This document shows, one piece after another, positions 1 to 15,400 of a stretch of DNA of 64,000 bases. The position numbers and the translations under genes are program-made. Below the pieces are notes generated by a model that had not been told where the DNA came from, did not search any database, and saw only the letters and a list, made by a program, of their open reading frames with translations. Each line of letters begins with the position of its first letter. The first letter of the stretch is position 1. This DNA comes from Lichenostomus cassidix (lineage: Eukaryota > Chordata > Aves > Passeriformes > Meliphagidae). The stretch spans positions 81,752,350 to 81,816,349 of the forward strand of contig CM039183.1 in the NCBI GenBank assembly GCA_008360975.2, in the 5' to 3' direction.

Positions 1-259
1 TGTAGTTTCTACATGAAGATGAGTGACTAGCATAGTTTCAGCCTTGGCCTCATTCTTCACTTATACCACATTCTTTTCCCAGGTTGAAAATGGAGTCTGC
101 CACCTCATTGCATTAGTCATTATTTTGTAGTTTGATTATTGATAGTAACAGAAGGCAGGACTAATTTAAACTCATCATTACCCCAGGGTGTTTTGATACA
201 TTCACAGGAGTCTATATTTTATGGCATCTTAATACAGTCCTGTCTATTGCAACTTCTAG
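1..259 (+). other. COL12A1: Intron, 3' part (inside VWA1)
   Basis: This is the end of the intron before the last VWA1 exon. It finishes in a pyrimidine-containing tract and TTCTAG at 254-259. I see no repeat or other coding signal in it. Confidence 0.85.
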
Positions 260-433
260 GTATCAAAGCAGCAGATGCAAAGGAACTCAAGTTAATTGCA
301 TCTCAGCCTTCACTGAAGCATGTGTTCAATGTGGCTAATTTTGATGGAATTGTGGATATACAGAATGAAATTATCTTGCAAGTGTGCTCTGGTGTTGATG
401 AACAACTAGGTGAACTGGTTAGTGGAGAAGAAG
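260..433 (+). CDS. COL12A1: COL12A1 exon: C-terminal end of VWA1
   Basis: Translation begins [14 protein letters not shown] and reaches LQVCSGV, the usual VWA ending: beta-strand F, last helix and closing cysteine. The split glycine codon at the start is the same position where VWA3 is split (28587/28776). The exon is phase 1 at both ends, with donor GAAG|GTGAGG. The MIDAS loops of VWA1 are upstream of the window. Confidence 0.93.
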
Positions 434-3400
434 GTGAGGAACTTTATAAAAATGTATTTATAGTTTCAGTTTATTCCAATGTCTATTGAAGTGTCTATCC
501 CTACTTCCTTTGCTTTATTTCTGGAGTTTGATCCATTGCCTCATTTAGCAAGTGTGGAAAACTGGTCTCACTTTTGTGTATTTAAATGCAGTATAACAGA
601 ACATGTGATGTAGTAGATTTGGAATAGGTCCATTATTCCATAGTTTCAAAGGCATCCCAGTGATGTGCAGTTATCAGAGTCAGTTTGGACACAGGCGTCA
701 CTTCTGTGGAAAAATATATTAAAGGGAAAAAAATTGCTTGGTGATGGGTCAGAATGTGTAATAGATTAAGAACCAAAGCATGAAAACTAGAGTATTGAGA
801 AAACACAGACATCAAGCTGTATCACTGCAGCTTTCTGTGCCTGTAAGGTTTTAAGTAACTACTTACTCTTTGACAAAAATTGTAGCAGAGATAACTCTGC
901 TGTCGCAGTACTCTGCTGAAGTCTGCATTTGTTCACACTTTCTACCGTGTTTCTGTGAGTGTAGCTTTGACTTCTGGCTGAAGCAGTTTTAGAGGAAGGC
1001 AGCATTTTTCCTGGAATTTCTGCTATACTTGGGGGACCATGAATGCATTGTTCATATTTCTGCCCTCTCACTGATGTCTCATTTGGGCTGTCCTGTAATT
1101 AATTTCTCTTTATTTATGCTAAAAAAAACCCCAAAAGTGATTTTTAGTAAATATTAAGCAAAAATAACTAAAATTATTACAGAAACAAAAACCATGAAGA
1201 AAATATGTTTATAATTATAACTAATATTTTGGGTTTGCTTTTGATTTCTTTCAGTGGTGGAGCCTCCTTCAAATCTGGTGGCCACTCAGATCTCCTCAAA
1301 GTCTGTTAGAATCACTTGGGATCCATCCACAAGCCAAATAACTGGCTATCGTCTGCAGTTCATTCCAATGATAGCTGGGGGAAAACAACACGTACTGAGT
1401 GTGGGTCCTCAGACTACTGCTCTGAACGTTAAAGATCTCTCTCCAGACACAGAGTATCAAATCAATGTTTATGCGATGAAAGGACTAACCCCCAGTGAGC
1501 CAATAACGATAATGGAAAAAACGCAACAAGTAAAAGTTCAAGTGGGTGAGTCTGGAGCCACGACACTATTTTCAAATGGAAGTTTTTCATTGATGAAATG
1601 TCTGATGTTTGTTTTAATATCATACCCTTATTATTTTTGAAATACAGCTTTGCTTAGTGTAGTTTACTTTGTTTATAAGCAGCTGTGTGTGATACATGAA
1701 CTACAGATGCATTTGTATTGCTATTGGGGCTATTGCAAATCTGTTTACAGTGGTTATTCTTTTTCTTTGCAGAATGCTCACGTGGTGTGGATGTAAAAGC
1801 TGATGTTGTGTTTTTAGTGGATGGTTCCTACAGCATTGGTATTGCCAATTTTGTAAAAGTGAGAGCCTTTTTGGAAGTGTTAGTTAAAAGCTTTGAGATA
1901 TCACCTCGAAAAGTACAGATAAGTCTTGTCCAGTACAGCAGAGATCCCCATATGGAGTTTTCTTTGAACAGATACAACAGAGTGGAAGACATTATTCAGG
2001 CTATTAACACCTTCCCCTACAGAGGTGGATCTACCAATACAGGCAAAGCAATGACATATGTGAGGGAGAAAGTGTTTGTTACCAGCAAAGGATCAAGACC
2101 GAATGTGCCAAGAGTCATGATTCTTATCACTGATGGAAAATCGTCAGATGCTTTTAAAGAACCTGCAATAAAGCTGAGGGATGCAGATGTAGAAATATTT
2201 GCAGTTGGTGTGAAGGACGCAGTGCGTACAGAGTTGGAAGCAATTGCATCACCTCCTGCTGAAACCCATGTTTACACAGTGGAAGATTTTGATGCTTTTC
2301 AAAGAATATCGTTTGAACTTACACAATCTGTCTGCTTACGAATTGAGCAGGAATTGGCTGCTATAAGGAGAAAATGTAAGTACCTACTATTACTAAGAGG
2401 AATGCAGAAAATGCAATGAAAAAAGTATCTGAACGAGTGGTTTGTGTTTATAGTTATCTAAAGAATTTATATTGATGATATTATCCATATAAAAATGATA
2501 ATTTTAATAACTGGGGATTTGCTTTTCATTTTCAAGCATATGAAAAGCAACAGGTGAAATTAATGGAGAAATGGAGTTGAAAAAATCATTGGAGAATTTT
2601 TTCCCCTCCAGCCCTGCTAGTAACACATTTTATTAGCTAAAAAGCTAATAAAAATGTGTGGCTATTGGAATGACTTTAGTGGATATGCCCTGATTTTGTC
2701 CTCAATGTCTTCAGTAAAACAGTTACCAGGGCCATTTTTTTAGCTGTCCAAAATGAAGTAGTGAGTCTAAGCTTGTCTTTTAGATACTCAAAGGCAATGA
2801 AGCAATGCAAACAACTCTAGAGGGAGATTTGATTAATTTTTACAATTCAATTAATGACCCTCTGAAATGCGCTTAGACAAGACAACTTGAGACAGGAGAT
2901 TTTAGGTGATATTAATCTAAATCTAACTGTAAAGACTGAAATGAAGTAGCACATGAGAGCCTTCACATGCATCCAAATTAGGCCAACTTGGATAAGGTTT
3001 AACATTCAAAAGATCTTTAAATGGCCTACTTTTGGTCAGCTAAAGTTACTTATGATTAGCTGCATCCTCAGTGTCCTTACCTGTGTTTAGTAGGACACTA
3101 GCATTAAAGAGTTCCCAGTGTTGAAAGCTCCACTCTCTTTAAAAATAAGCCTTTTGTTTCAGGATAGCTTTGAGGAACAAACCAGCAAAACAGCCTTTGT
3201 TTTAGAGGGCTCAAGCAGTCTTAAGATCCCCACTGTTAGGCTGACTAGGCCAACCAAAACAAGCCCAGGATATCAAATTTTTGACTGTGCCTTGTGTCAA
3301 ATTCCTTGTTTCCCCTTTGACTTCATTCCTGAAAAAATACTGGGTTTTTTTGTCCTATTTCTAATCTAGATCTGAAAAAATCCCAACAATTCTTAGTTTC

Positions 3401-6400
3401 AATTGAGGACATAATGTTATTGCTGTTCATTTGACATATGAAATAAGGAACCCAACTTGAGCACCAGGTTCTGTATTTTCAAAAAAACTAAGTTTTCATG
3501 AATACTTATTTTTTTAGATGGACAGTTTTAATTTGATCTAGAAATTACTATGTTGGTGCTTCCACTCACTGTTGAATGATTTTAGGCAACCTAGATATGA
3601 TCTTCTTTAAATTTCATAGATATAAGCAAGAAAACAAATACTGTGCACATGCAATGAAATACCTGTTCAATTAGAATAAATAAAATTATTTTAGAAATTT
3701 TGTTTTCAAAGTATTCTAGCAAGTATGCCTCATATGTGCATTTTTATTTCCATACAGCTTATGTACCTGCAAAGAACATGGTCTTTTCTGACATAACATC
3801 TGAGAGTTTCAAAGTGAGCTGGTCTCCTGCTGGACCTGAGGTTTTGTCCTATCTCATTAAATATAAAGTAGCAGTCGGTGGAGAGGAATTCATTGTTTCA
3901 GTACCAGCTTCAAGTACTAGCTCAGTTCTCACAAACTTACTACCTGAAACTACTTATGCAGTCAGTGTGATTTCTGAATATGAAGATGGTGATGGTCCTC
4001 CCTTGGATGGAGAGGAAACCACCCTAGAAGGTAGGATTCCCATTATTCTCAGACACAAGGGAGTCATATGTTCAAATAAGAATTTGCCTAGCTGGAGAAT
4101 GGGTATATGAGGAACAGCCAACTATGGCTGAGAAGCTGTACTGCCATGCAGGAAGAGAATAAATGTTATTGCATCTCAATGCATTCAGTGAAGACTTAAA
4201 ATTCCAGTAATATCCATAATATGCAAACATTAAGTTGCTAAGATTGGACTTTCATTTTGCTGAATATTGGATGGATGCTATGTTTCTCTACAGTGGCCTC
4301 TTTTCAAATGAAGTGTTCTCAATATTAAATTCAGTGGCGTGAATTATTAATATAGACTCAAGCTGGACTAGATGAACATTATAGGTCCTTTTCAACTGAA
4401 CTATTCTACTCTATTTAATAATTATGACTGTGATGCAGGAATGCATGTTGACTTCAATACTTTTAAAGGCAAATATGTGCCTATGCAATTTGCTATGCGT
4501 ACATCTAATTTAACATTAGTAGAAATTTTGTTTTATATACAACAGGCTTAAAGGGGCTTGAGTTTTTGGTCAGCTTTTTTTTATCAGAACTTCATTGGTC
4601 TGCTCCAATAATGGATTCAAAACTTCCACTGATGTCAGTATGTGTTTTATGTGATCAGTGGGTATAAATTTAAGCATGGTAGCTGTACTTTTTCTTGACA
4701 GAGTCACCATGATGCATTTTTGGTGATTGAAAGGAGCAGCATGACAGTAAATTTGATTTTCTATTCCAGTAGTTGAATACTCAATCTACTCTAAACCATG
4801 ATTTTTAAAATATTGATCCACACTTTTTCATTATTCCATGCTGTCATTTGTGACCTTTGGTGACAGAAATGGTTCCAAGGGAGCAAAAGAAACAGCATGA
4901 AGATTTGTTCACTGCTCTTTCCTCTTAAGACTGGTAGAAATAAACACTTATAAAATAGTTTAGTTTGGATGTCAAGTTTGGAAGATAGAGGTTTCACTGT
5001 CAGTGTGCACATTTCCATGACTGTACCAGTTAGAATATTTTGGCCAAGCATAATTTTCCCTTAGGAAAGCAGACAAACTCTTGGCTGATAGAACATGGAG
5101 CTTGTGTGAGTAAGGGACAGGAGAAGGAAAAGCATTAATAAAAATAATCCATTTTCCCATGTTGTAACTGATAAATAATTTTTAGCATTGTGATCTGATG
5201 ATATCCCAATGTGTCTGAGAAGAGTTCTTCTGCAATCATGTAAATGACAGCAGCTCTCCATGCATATCTAGCTACCAGTTTGAGCCAGATGACTTTCTTG
5301 GCATCTAACTTTGGTTTCAGGCTTTTAAAAGATTTGAAGTTGGGTATTGTGTTTCTGATTAAGAGAAAACAGGTTTCTTTTTTTTTAAACTAGGATTATT
5401 AATTGCTCCACTCTTAGCTTTGAAGAACAATACGTATGGAATACAGATAGTAAACAATAAAACCATCTTCTTCCCCCTAAGTGACAATGCTGTGTTCTGC
5501 TAAGCAGCATGCAGTACAGTAGATTCTTTTGTCTGTTGGAGAGTCAAGTCTTGTTTGGTGTGCCCACTGTGCTCATCTGAGCTGCTGTACTTTTTGTTGA
5601 GGAACAGACTAGGTTAAAGGATTCACCACAGTTTTTCTTTAGTTTCTAGGATAATAAACTATTTCTTTGAGTCAGAGACTGAGTTAAGAAACCTTTTTTA
5701 AACATTAGATGCAACTCATATTGCAATGAATATATTTTTTGTTGGAAAAATTCAAAGAAATAGAATTTGGTGGGTTTTTTTTTTTTCCTGTTGTATTTTC
5801 CTTGTTTGTTTTTTCAAATAGGATAGCTGCCTGTGTGTAGTCAGGTGTATCTAACAACCACCTGTAAATGGAAGTGGTACAGAAGCAAATGGCCACAGCC
5901 AGGAAACCTATACCATTTGTTGTGTTAAGAAGTTTCCTCACTATGGTCAAATGTTCCTTACACTGTTCTACTGTTCTACTTAACAGTTCTTCTGTTATCA
6001 GTAAACACAGTTAGACTGTCTTCAGTTTCAGAAGCAGTTGTATAAACTGATGAATGTACTTTTGAGGATGACTTTGTTCCACTGCTGAATGTAACTCTGA
6101 CCCTAAATTTTCAGAAATTACTAAAGTTGTGTGTGCCCTAAAGCAATGAGAGGGCAATATAAGCAGTTTTGGTAAACTGGACGAGTTAACAGAATGGTTG
6201 GCATGGTTTTGTTTCAGATACTGCTTCACTAAAGGCAAATATTTTCAACTTAGGTGTGTATGTTTTTTTGTAGTTAAAGGTGCTCCTCGAAACTTAAGGA
6301 TAACAGATGAAACTACTGATAGCTTTGTAGTTGGTTGGGCTCCAGCTCCAGGAAACGTCCTACGGTACAGGATTGCTTATAGACCACTTACTGGAGGAGA

Positions 6401-9400
6401 AAGGAGACAAGTGACTGTCTCAGCAAATGATAGATCAACTACTCTGCAGAATTTGATCCAAGATACAAGATATGAAGTATCTGTTATTCCGGAGTATCAG
6501 TCTGGGCCTGGGAATTTGTTGAATGGATATGCAAAAACTGATGAAGGTACATGATTAATGCTGTGAATGCAGTAAGCATGAGAAAAACTCCCTGCATGAT
6601 GACATATTCATTCTGAGAAGAGAATAAACCATAGAGTCCATATGTGTTATCCCAGATAAACAGAATTATAACATTGCCCAAGCCTAGCTGAGAGGTAACT
6701 GAAGACAATTGAGTTTATCAAAATGTCAATATTTCATTTTAAAATACAGTCTTTTGAACCTGATATGGCAAGGTAACTTGGGTGAAGAATCTACCTGTAT
6801 GTTTAATTAATTGTCCTCATGGTTCTTCATATTGTCAGTGATATAAATTATATGCCTTATATACCTTTTGAGCAAATTCAGATCCTGTTCACGCTTTGTT
6901 CTGAATGTTTAGCAAGGAATTGGTAAAACATTTAATTTTCTAAAGTTAATCACTGTAGATTTAACTGATGTGAAAATGCATGATCCTTTAACGTGCATCA
7001 TGCCTTATTAAACAAAATCCAGAGAGTACAGACAGTATGAATATCCTGATCACTGTTGAAATTTCACTGACACATAAAAATTATAACCAAAAAGAACTCT
7101 TTAGGAAACCAGAAGGTGTTAATTTCACATTTCATTGGTCATCTTTGATGTGATTCTGTGGACAGTGACTTCAACATAGATGTTTGTTGAAGCTGAGCAT
7201 ATATTAAGGAGCTAGTATGTATAAGTGTTTCAGGACTGAGCCTGCTTTAACAGAAAAAAAATTATGTAGAATGACTTTATTGGGCATTTTTGCCTAAGGA
7301 GGGTGGGGAAGGAATTGTACAATTGAGATTATGGTAAAGGTATGCTGTAGAAATGTTGGTTCAGCCTATTCAGAAATTATTTTTTAGCATAAAATCCTAT
7401 GTAGTGTTAATCTGAAAAATAAGCCAAGAGATTAAGCTTGCTTCAACTTGTTTTTAACACCTTTTGACATGTGCAGTCCGAGGAAATCCAAGAAATTTGA
7501 GAGTTTCTGATGCTACAACGTCAACGATGACACTGTCTTGGAGTGCTGCTCCTGGCAAAGTGCAGCAGTACTTTATAACATACACTCCAGTCGCAGGAGG
7601 GGAAACTAAGGAAGTGACTGTGAAAGGGGACACTACCTCTAAAGTGCTCAAAGGCTTGGACCAAGCCACTAGGTATACATTGACTGTGTCTGCCTTGTAT
7701 GCCTCTGGAGCAGGAGATGCCCTTTCTGGAGAAGGAGAAACACTTGAAGGTAATTATTTATTGTTTCTGTACAGTCATCTGATGTTTATGGCGTCTTAAA
7801 GTGTCTTCCCAAGTGTATTGGTTTGAAAACAAACTAGTGGGAGATCACAAATCAGGATTAAAATTAATAGGAAAAATTAAAAAGAAGTGAAATAATACAA
7901 GGAAAAGCACTGACAAAGTCAGATACAGCCTGACACCTGGTTAGGGTGGTGGTAGCAGTCCAAATGAAGTAGTTCAGTTGAAGTGGAGATCCTGTGAAGG
8001 TCTGGTCTCCAGCTGAAGGTCCAGAGGCAGCTCTTGTCCTTTGGGAACCCAGTAGACAGGGCTAGCTCAGGCAGTTCCAAGGCCAGGTTATATCCAAGTG
8101 GGAATGCTTGGCTCCTCCCTCCTGGGTGGAGCATCCCACAATAGGATGAGATAAGTCCATGAGTCATGTGGTGGGTCCCTGATGGCCCATTGTCTGTTAT
8201 CAGGGGTGAGTCATTAGCAGGTGATAGCAGCTAATGGCCCACAGCTGGTGCTAATAGAATACTGAATGCATCTATATTGTAACCCAGGACACCAAGTTTT
8301 CTGCAGAAGTAAATAGGTGAATAAAAAAAGCCATAAAGATGCTTTCCTACTTTACATGGACTTTCTAAACCTACTGTCCTCAAAGAAAAAAAAAGTGGGT
8401 TAAATCACTGATTGTGGGGGGAGCTCTGTGTCTCTTGAAAAAGGTATTGCCAGAAGCACCAACCAAAACTCACTGTACTTCCAGACCAGCCTCTGTGAAA
8501 TATTTTGTCTTCTAGTTCTCATCTTCCAAGCAATTTTAGTGGCAGACTGTTCTTACTGTAACAGGATTAATTAATGGGATTAAGGTATCTCATCAATTTG
8601 AAAATTTGCAGCATTTCTACTGCACTGAGATTGAAAGATGTTCAGGGGCCATTTTTGCATCAGAGAAAGAACATACAGTCTCAGGCATGCAGATAATGAG
8701 TCACATCCTGCTTCTAACTGCGAACCTGGGGCTGAGCATAAACAGAATGCTGGCAAAAGCATAAGCCAGGCCCGAAGACTTTCTTATAAGGAGGGGAGGC
8801 TGCTCTTTCTTTGACTTTGAGCAGAGAATTTCTCAGACTAATTCTCTGTGAGCATTCTCAGTGTCATCTGTAGATTGTCAGAGGGTAGGGAAAGCTGCCT
8901 TGTCGGCCTTGAAAGGAACTGTGACTCTTCTCTGTGTATGTGCTGCTGAAATCTGGCACTGCAGCTGTGTAGGCACAACACTTGACGACAATTTATAGAT
9001 GAATTATGTGGAATTAGGACTTGTCCATTGATGCTAATAGAGTTACAGTAGGAATATACTTGATTCCTAGTTTCTCCATCAGTTTAACTTTTTTCTTATG
9101 ACATAGGTTAGGAAGCAATCCAGAAAACCTATTTTAAATAGGAAAATGTAAAATAAAATAGTTTAAAAATTCAGTTCCAATGATTCAGCAATGTGCTAAA
9201 TTCTTCCTACTAAAATTTAGTTTGAACTTGTTTGAGCGCTGCTGTTTGCATCATGGACTTTCTAGGATTCTTCTGTGATTGATGAAGAAAGGCAAATACT
9301 TTCATTAGGCAGATAGTCCATCTGAGATCTCATTTTTCCTTCAAATGAGCTTTTCTCTGTCCACTGACTATACCAAGAATGAGAGCACTAGACACCAAAT

Positions 9401-12400
9401 GTCTGCCTGTCCCACTACCTATGACCTGCTTGCACTGAGACAGGATGCAGCTATCAGAGAATCAGACACCTTGCAATTCATGCTGAAAGTTTCCTGTCTC
9501 TCTCACTTTCACTGCTCATGCAAGATCCAAAAGGCTCCTTTTGTAGGAGAAAAGAACCTGTCTCCTGCTCAGAACATTGCTGAGATATAGGTAAATGAGA
9601 CCAGGTATCAATATTCTGCCCATATCCTCCAGAAAAGCCAGAGGTGATCAGGACCTAATGAACTTCCCTCTTGGTGGTGATGCTGTCCCTTCCTAGGTCT
9701 AACACCTTTTTGGAGGGAAGAGGGAGTGTGAAAATGTAGGCTTCGTGCAGTCTGGGAGAGTTTGAATTCACCTCCACATCCAAGCAGGTTCACAGAACTG
9801 TAGTGTATATTGGGCAAGAGTCTGCTTTATTCTTTCCACTAAACATGAGCCACTGTCAATCCAGGAATGCAAATTTCACTCTCAGAACAAAAACAGACTG
9901 GATCCCAAGTAGGCATAGGAGCCTGACTGCCCTACTTTTTCCTCTGTGTTATCAGTGGATAGAGCATTGCCTCAGTCCTCCTTTGCAAATCTTGAGAGGC
10001 CTCTGTCTCAATGTTAAACAGATTGAATTGTTAACTTCCTTAGGGACATAACTCCAATTTTAGGAAAGGGTTGACCAAGTTAACTGTTTAAATTTGGTGG
10101 AAACATTTTCATTGAGTGTATTTGCCGTAAACTGAGGAGAGGTCCTTTATTAACCTGGAGATGTGAAGAGATCGAGTGTGTTTCAAATTCATGAAGTAAG
10201 CTTAGCTTTTTATCCTGTCATAAAACTTGAGCAAAAGTCTTTTAGGGCACTGCCTAGAGCTTCAGTTAAAACACATACTAGAGGGAACAGGGAATGAAAT
10301 ACAGTAGAATCCAAAAGACAAAATCATCAGAAATGAATTCAGTCTCAGGTCAGACTATCTAGCCCTTTCACTGCTCCCTGCACCATGTCCCACCTGAGGG
10401 CTCTGATTCTTATTTGGACTTTCTGCATTGCTAAATTGTTATTAAGAAGAAGAACATTCTCAACAGTGGTTAAAGAGCCAAATAATTTAAAAGAATATTT
10501 GCCTCTGTTTTAGGAATGTGCTTATGTGCAACACATGGTGTTTAAAATGGTTGTTGGACTTAAAAAGGTCACAGAAACATTCCTGTAAGAAATTTGGTCT
10601 AAGCAGTTGAATTCAAACATTACATTAAAAATTCTTTCACAGATTTTGTCTTGGGATAAATAAGAATAAATAAGCATTCTATCACTCAACTGAATTATTT
10701 TCTATTCAGTTCTTCAGCTGGGAGGAAACCAAATTAAAAATTACTTATAATTTTGACATGTATAGCTTTATGACTCAAATGTAAATTCTTTGAAGATTCA
10801 GCTGGATTTGAAAATCCTATCAGGGTGCTCTTCAGAAAACATTACTCTTCATATTATAACTGTCTCTTAAATTTTCTTGGTTAGATAAAATGTTAGTAAG
10901 AGCATTGTAGAGATCTCAGTCCTTACTGGGTGATCAAAGAGAAAGAACAGAATACAAATTTCTGTTTGCATGACAGCAAAGGCCTAATTCATGATATTTC
11001 CTCATGGAAGATCTACCGTGTATGTCAGAAATCAGCATATCTGCAGTTTCATGGGGCAATAAAGTACTTGAATTAGGCCAGGACTCTTTGAACATAGTCA
11101 TAGATATTTTAAAAGACTCTGACTAATATTGTGAAAGGTTTTCAGAATATTTGTTGCAGCATATAAGACAGTATTTCACTGTATGGTCCTATCTTACCTC
11201 ACTGAATGATAAAATAACAAAACCTTTGAAGAAACCCAGACAATTATGAGCAAAACGGATGCAATTTTGGAACTGAAAGGTAACAGTCAAATTTCAAAGC
11301 TCAGTATAGAAGTTTATATGAAAAGAGTTGTCATGCTGGCTGTGAAGCTAAAATAAATATGGTTGGATGAGGATGAAAAGTTACACAGGTCAATGAAGTG
11401 AATACTAGACTAATGAGTAGCTAAAATAACTTGTCTGACTGAGGCTGGAAATAGGACAGGTCTTAACTTCTGGAGAAATAAACTTATCAACAGTAATGAC
11501 AAAAAAGCTGTGAAAGGAAGCATAAAAAAGTGTTTAGTATTTCAGTTCGTTTTTCCATGAGCCATGGTGTCTGAGAAACAAAATAGTGTGGTGTGTGTTT
11601 TTCATTGCCAACAACCCAGAGAGACTGAGCACTTAAGTATTTTCCTGTATCAGGAATCCCTATGGGGCTTACTTGATGTCTTCACCATATGAATTCTCAC
11701 CAAACCTATTCAGTCAGTGGTGCCATGGTTGCTCATCGTATCAGGAGTTAGTCTTGAGATTGCTTTTCAAACTGGGATAGTTGCTAGTTCATGGAATTGA
11801 TATGTAGCCTAAGAGGAATGAGTTTGGGTGTAGGGAACATTTCAGCACTAATAGGAAAGTGAGAAAAGAGGAGCTGGATACAGAACCTTCTCCAACTATC
11901 TTATAGTCAAGTGGCAGGAAATGAAAAATCCAAAGTCTCAGATGTTTATGAAATTTTACTGAAACATTAAATGGTCTCCTGTGATTAAGGATGTTGGCAA
12001 ACATTCTTCGTGCTTTTAGTAATTTATTTTGTTCTGCATATAGAGGAGAACTCACATGGGCAGCTACACTTAGACAAGGGTATCCTTCAGCAGAGAGAAA
12101 ACAAACCCAGAAATTTTCAGACTGCGCTAACCTGATCTGTACGGACATGTCTGCCCAGGCATTTTCATTGAAGGCCATTCAGTTATGTTTGTTGTCTCCA
12201 AAGTATTTTGGAGCAGTTACAATTTGTCCTCTCTTCATCTGCTTTGCTCTGCATGGTAATTTTTCAGTGTTTTGAAGTGGCTTGTTTGTTTCAGGATTTG
12301 CAGGAAAATCAATCCACAGAAATCCAGAAATCATTCAATGTACTTGATATCATTTACCATCTGGGTAATCTCAGTTTCTCCTTGTGTTTTTCTTTTTGCT

Positions 12401-15400
12401 AAGCATATGCTTGCCCTTATTGTTTCTCTGCATAAAACAGAGAGGACAAATACTCCCCCAAGTAACTGTAGATAATCTCTTCTATAAACTGTTTGCATAG
12501 CTCTCTGGTCCAGCCCAAAGATAAACACATGCCAGAGGATCAGCATTTTATGAACTGCTCACAGACAACACAGTGAAGAGAGTTTAGCAAATGAGTAATC
12601 AGAAAATGACTCATTTCTGAGAGTGCTATTCCATTACCAGGTGATTGTTATTCAGAGAGAATTAATTTATTTCTTTTCTTTTGGTGTTTTTGGAGCAGGA
12701 AAGGGAAACAACGTATTTGCCCTGTTGTTGAAGGAGTGTGCTTTCCTTCTTCATTAATCCAGATTTTAGGAAATTTATAGTGCTCTCATCTTTATATGGC
12801 TTCTTTCAGTCACTGGGTGATTTTGTCTACAGTTATGAAGTACCATCCAGAGGTGAAAATTCTGGAGCTTTATATTTCATACTGCTTTAAACATAACTGC
12901 ATGTGCAAAATATGTGCTGTAGAAAAAGCTCCACTTTTATTCTCTCACTTTCAAAAGCGGTGATCCATCACTGGGCAGCTTTGGTTGGAGCACTTCTATA
13001 AAGGTGCCATGGAAAAATTTTCCTCAGACATACTTTTTTGGCTATGATTCCTCTCAGCTCACACAAAGTTGTTGAAACTGCTAAAGTAAATTAAATCAGT
13101 GTAGGCTGCCATTTGCCTTGGGGTGGAACAGGGCTTGTGACAGCTGGGAGAACTAAACAAATTAGCACTGATGGTTATACTTGATATTATGTAATAGAGA
13201 TTGAAGAACAAGCAAGAAACACCCATGGAATGTCTTAGGGAAAAGTCTTTCTCTTATCACCAAGCACTCCAAACAATATTTCAATATTTCTTGGGATCAT
13301 ATGATCTTTATCCAAGTCTTCATACACCAAAACCAAAATACAATGAGAAACATGGTGAGAGTGGTGAGTCTAAATGCAGCGGACAGCAAGCAGTTTGTGA
13401 GAGCTACTGTTTTTCTAATCTGTTTTTTAATAAGAGAAGTGGTTTTAAGTCTGGCAAGAATTTGATTTTCTGCCCAAATGCATGCTGTCAGATGAAAAGA
13501 ACATACTGTACATTAGCTGCTAAACAGATTAACTTTCATAATTTGCAGTTGTCTTAAAGAGTAACAAATTCATTTCTAGATTAAGCAATCTATACAGAAA
13601 TGCTTAATCCCAATACATGTCTGAAAAGCCTGAAAGCTGAAGATCTGGTTTATGTGTCCTTTTGCTGGCAGCTATATGGTTTTCAGAAAAGTTTTAAAAA
13701 TATTTGAGTAACTGACTCTAAGCAGGGAAGTCATTACTGTTTCAAATATGAATTTCAGAGAAATTTAGAAAGAAAGGCTGGTTTATTTTTAACTTTTTTT
13801 CCCCCAGAAAAATATTCAGTGATCAGATTTCCATCTTGCTTGCACTGAGAAATTTCCAAATATTTCCAGTTATATCAGTGAAGATCCTAGGCTAGACACA
13901 CTGTTGGCAAAAATGGACAAAGTTCCTTTGACATGAGTGAGGTTGCTGGTCTCCATTAGCAGAAGTGTCAGCCCATTTTGTTTCTTACCTTTGTGCTTTT
14001 TAGAATGAACAAAAAGAGGCACATTGTATTATATTCAGGAGATAAATTTGAGAGATAATTATGTCATAGCTTTCTCCCCTTTAGAAAGAGAATCTTTGTT
14101 TCAGTGATAGAGGGCTCAATCCTTCCATCCGGTTTGAGGAGTAGCTATTTGTGTTGTGAGAATTAGGCTGTACTAAAGCAATATGTGAAAAAAAGTTGTC
14201 GTGACTGAGTCATTTTCAGTTTGAAGTGATTTTCTGTTGTATATTTCTCTTATAATTTAGGTTTGGGGATTTTGGAGGCAGGCTCTTTTCTGGTCAGAAA
14301 AGGGATAGTAATTCTTTGGTAAATAAATTATTCCTTTTTGCAGTTTCTGTAGTAACATAAGAATGCTTTAGAAATTAATGACCTCCTACAGGCAGAATAA
14401 TACAAATTCAAGTGACATTTTCTTACAATGAGGTTTTTAGCATATCACAGGGATTTTATGTAATGGTCAGACTGCGAAGTGTTGCTTCCATCCTAAGAGA
14501 AACAAGGACTCAGTGTCCTCAGGAGATTTAATGCTGTTTCATGCATTTTTAAAATTATACATTCCAAGATTTTTTGAGTGTGACATTTGAAACTGACTTG
14601 ATAATCTGTGGAAAATTATCTTAATTTTATCTAAGAAATGAAATATATATAAAAAAAAAACAACAGAGGAAAGGTTGAGTGAATATTAAGAAGATATTTC
14701 TACACTGTTAACTTAATAACTTTTGGAAAAACAGATAGACTATTAAGGGGACTGAATGTGAACACTTGTTGGCATTGTCCTAGATCAGGGACTCAGGAAT
14801 GTTCTGGCCAAAGTCCCCCTGTTTTGGGTCAGAACTCCCCTGATTGGCATCTTCTTGCCTTTCTGCAGAAGAGAATAAACCTACTCTAATTGGGTCACAT
14901 GAGGATCCCTCTGTGTAATCAGTCTTTGGCTATCCACTGCACCATGCCCACATCCCCTCTCTACATGCCTGAGGGCTGCTTTCTAATCTCTTTGGGAGGG
15001 AGGGATATCAGCCAACCCAAGTGACTGCCTGCTCCAATGCTGAGGAGAGTTTGACCATCAGAGGAACACTGAAGGGATCCTGCTGTCATCTCATCTGATG
15101 CATACACTTGGATCCTTGGCTGTGGCAGCCTAGCCTGCTGACACAATGGGATACTTCTGACTTTTGCCAATTGTAAACAAGGCAGGACTCAGGCCAGAAT
15201 ATTTTGGTATATGCCTCTGCAAGTGAAGGGTTATTTAGTTGATTCTGACATTTTAGGATGCTGGCTTACAGAAATCCTATGTTTAACTTAAATGAAACAT
15301 GGCTTTGCTCAGAATTTACCACTGCAGTTTGATTTTTGAAATCTGGTTTTAAAAAACACATACAGAAAGCTGTTTAAACTTTGGGCCCAAACTGCATGTA

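Noticed and set aside
3118..3369. 83-codon open frame between VWA2 and FN3-3
   Set aside because: No FN3 or VWA residues, and the known domain order needs nothing between these exons.
11789..12178. 129-codon minus-strand open frame in the large intron
   Set aside because: No recognisable domain or neighbouring exon structure; open frames of this length are expected by chance in 12 kb of intron.
12607..12613. AP-1-like TGACTCA (and TGAGTCA at 14206-14212) as enhancer sites
   Set aside because: 7-mers of this kind are expected about once per 8 kb by chance; no cluster or conservation is visible.
13201..13557. 118-codon plus-strand open frame in the large intron
   Set aside because: No domain similarity, no start context, and no acceptor/donor pair that would fit the phase-1 frame of COL12A1.
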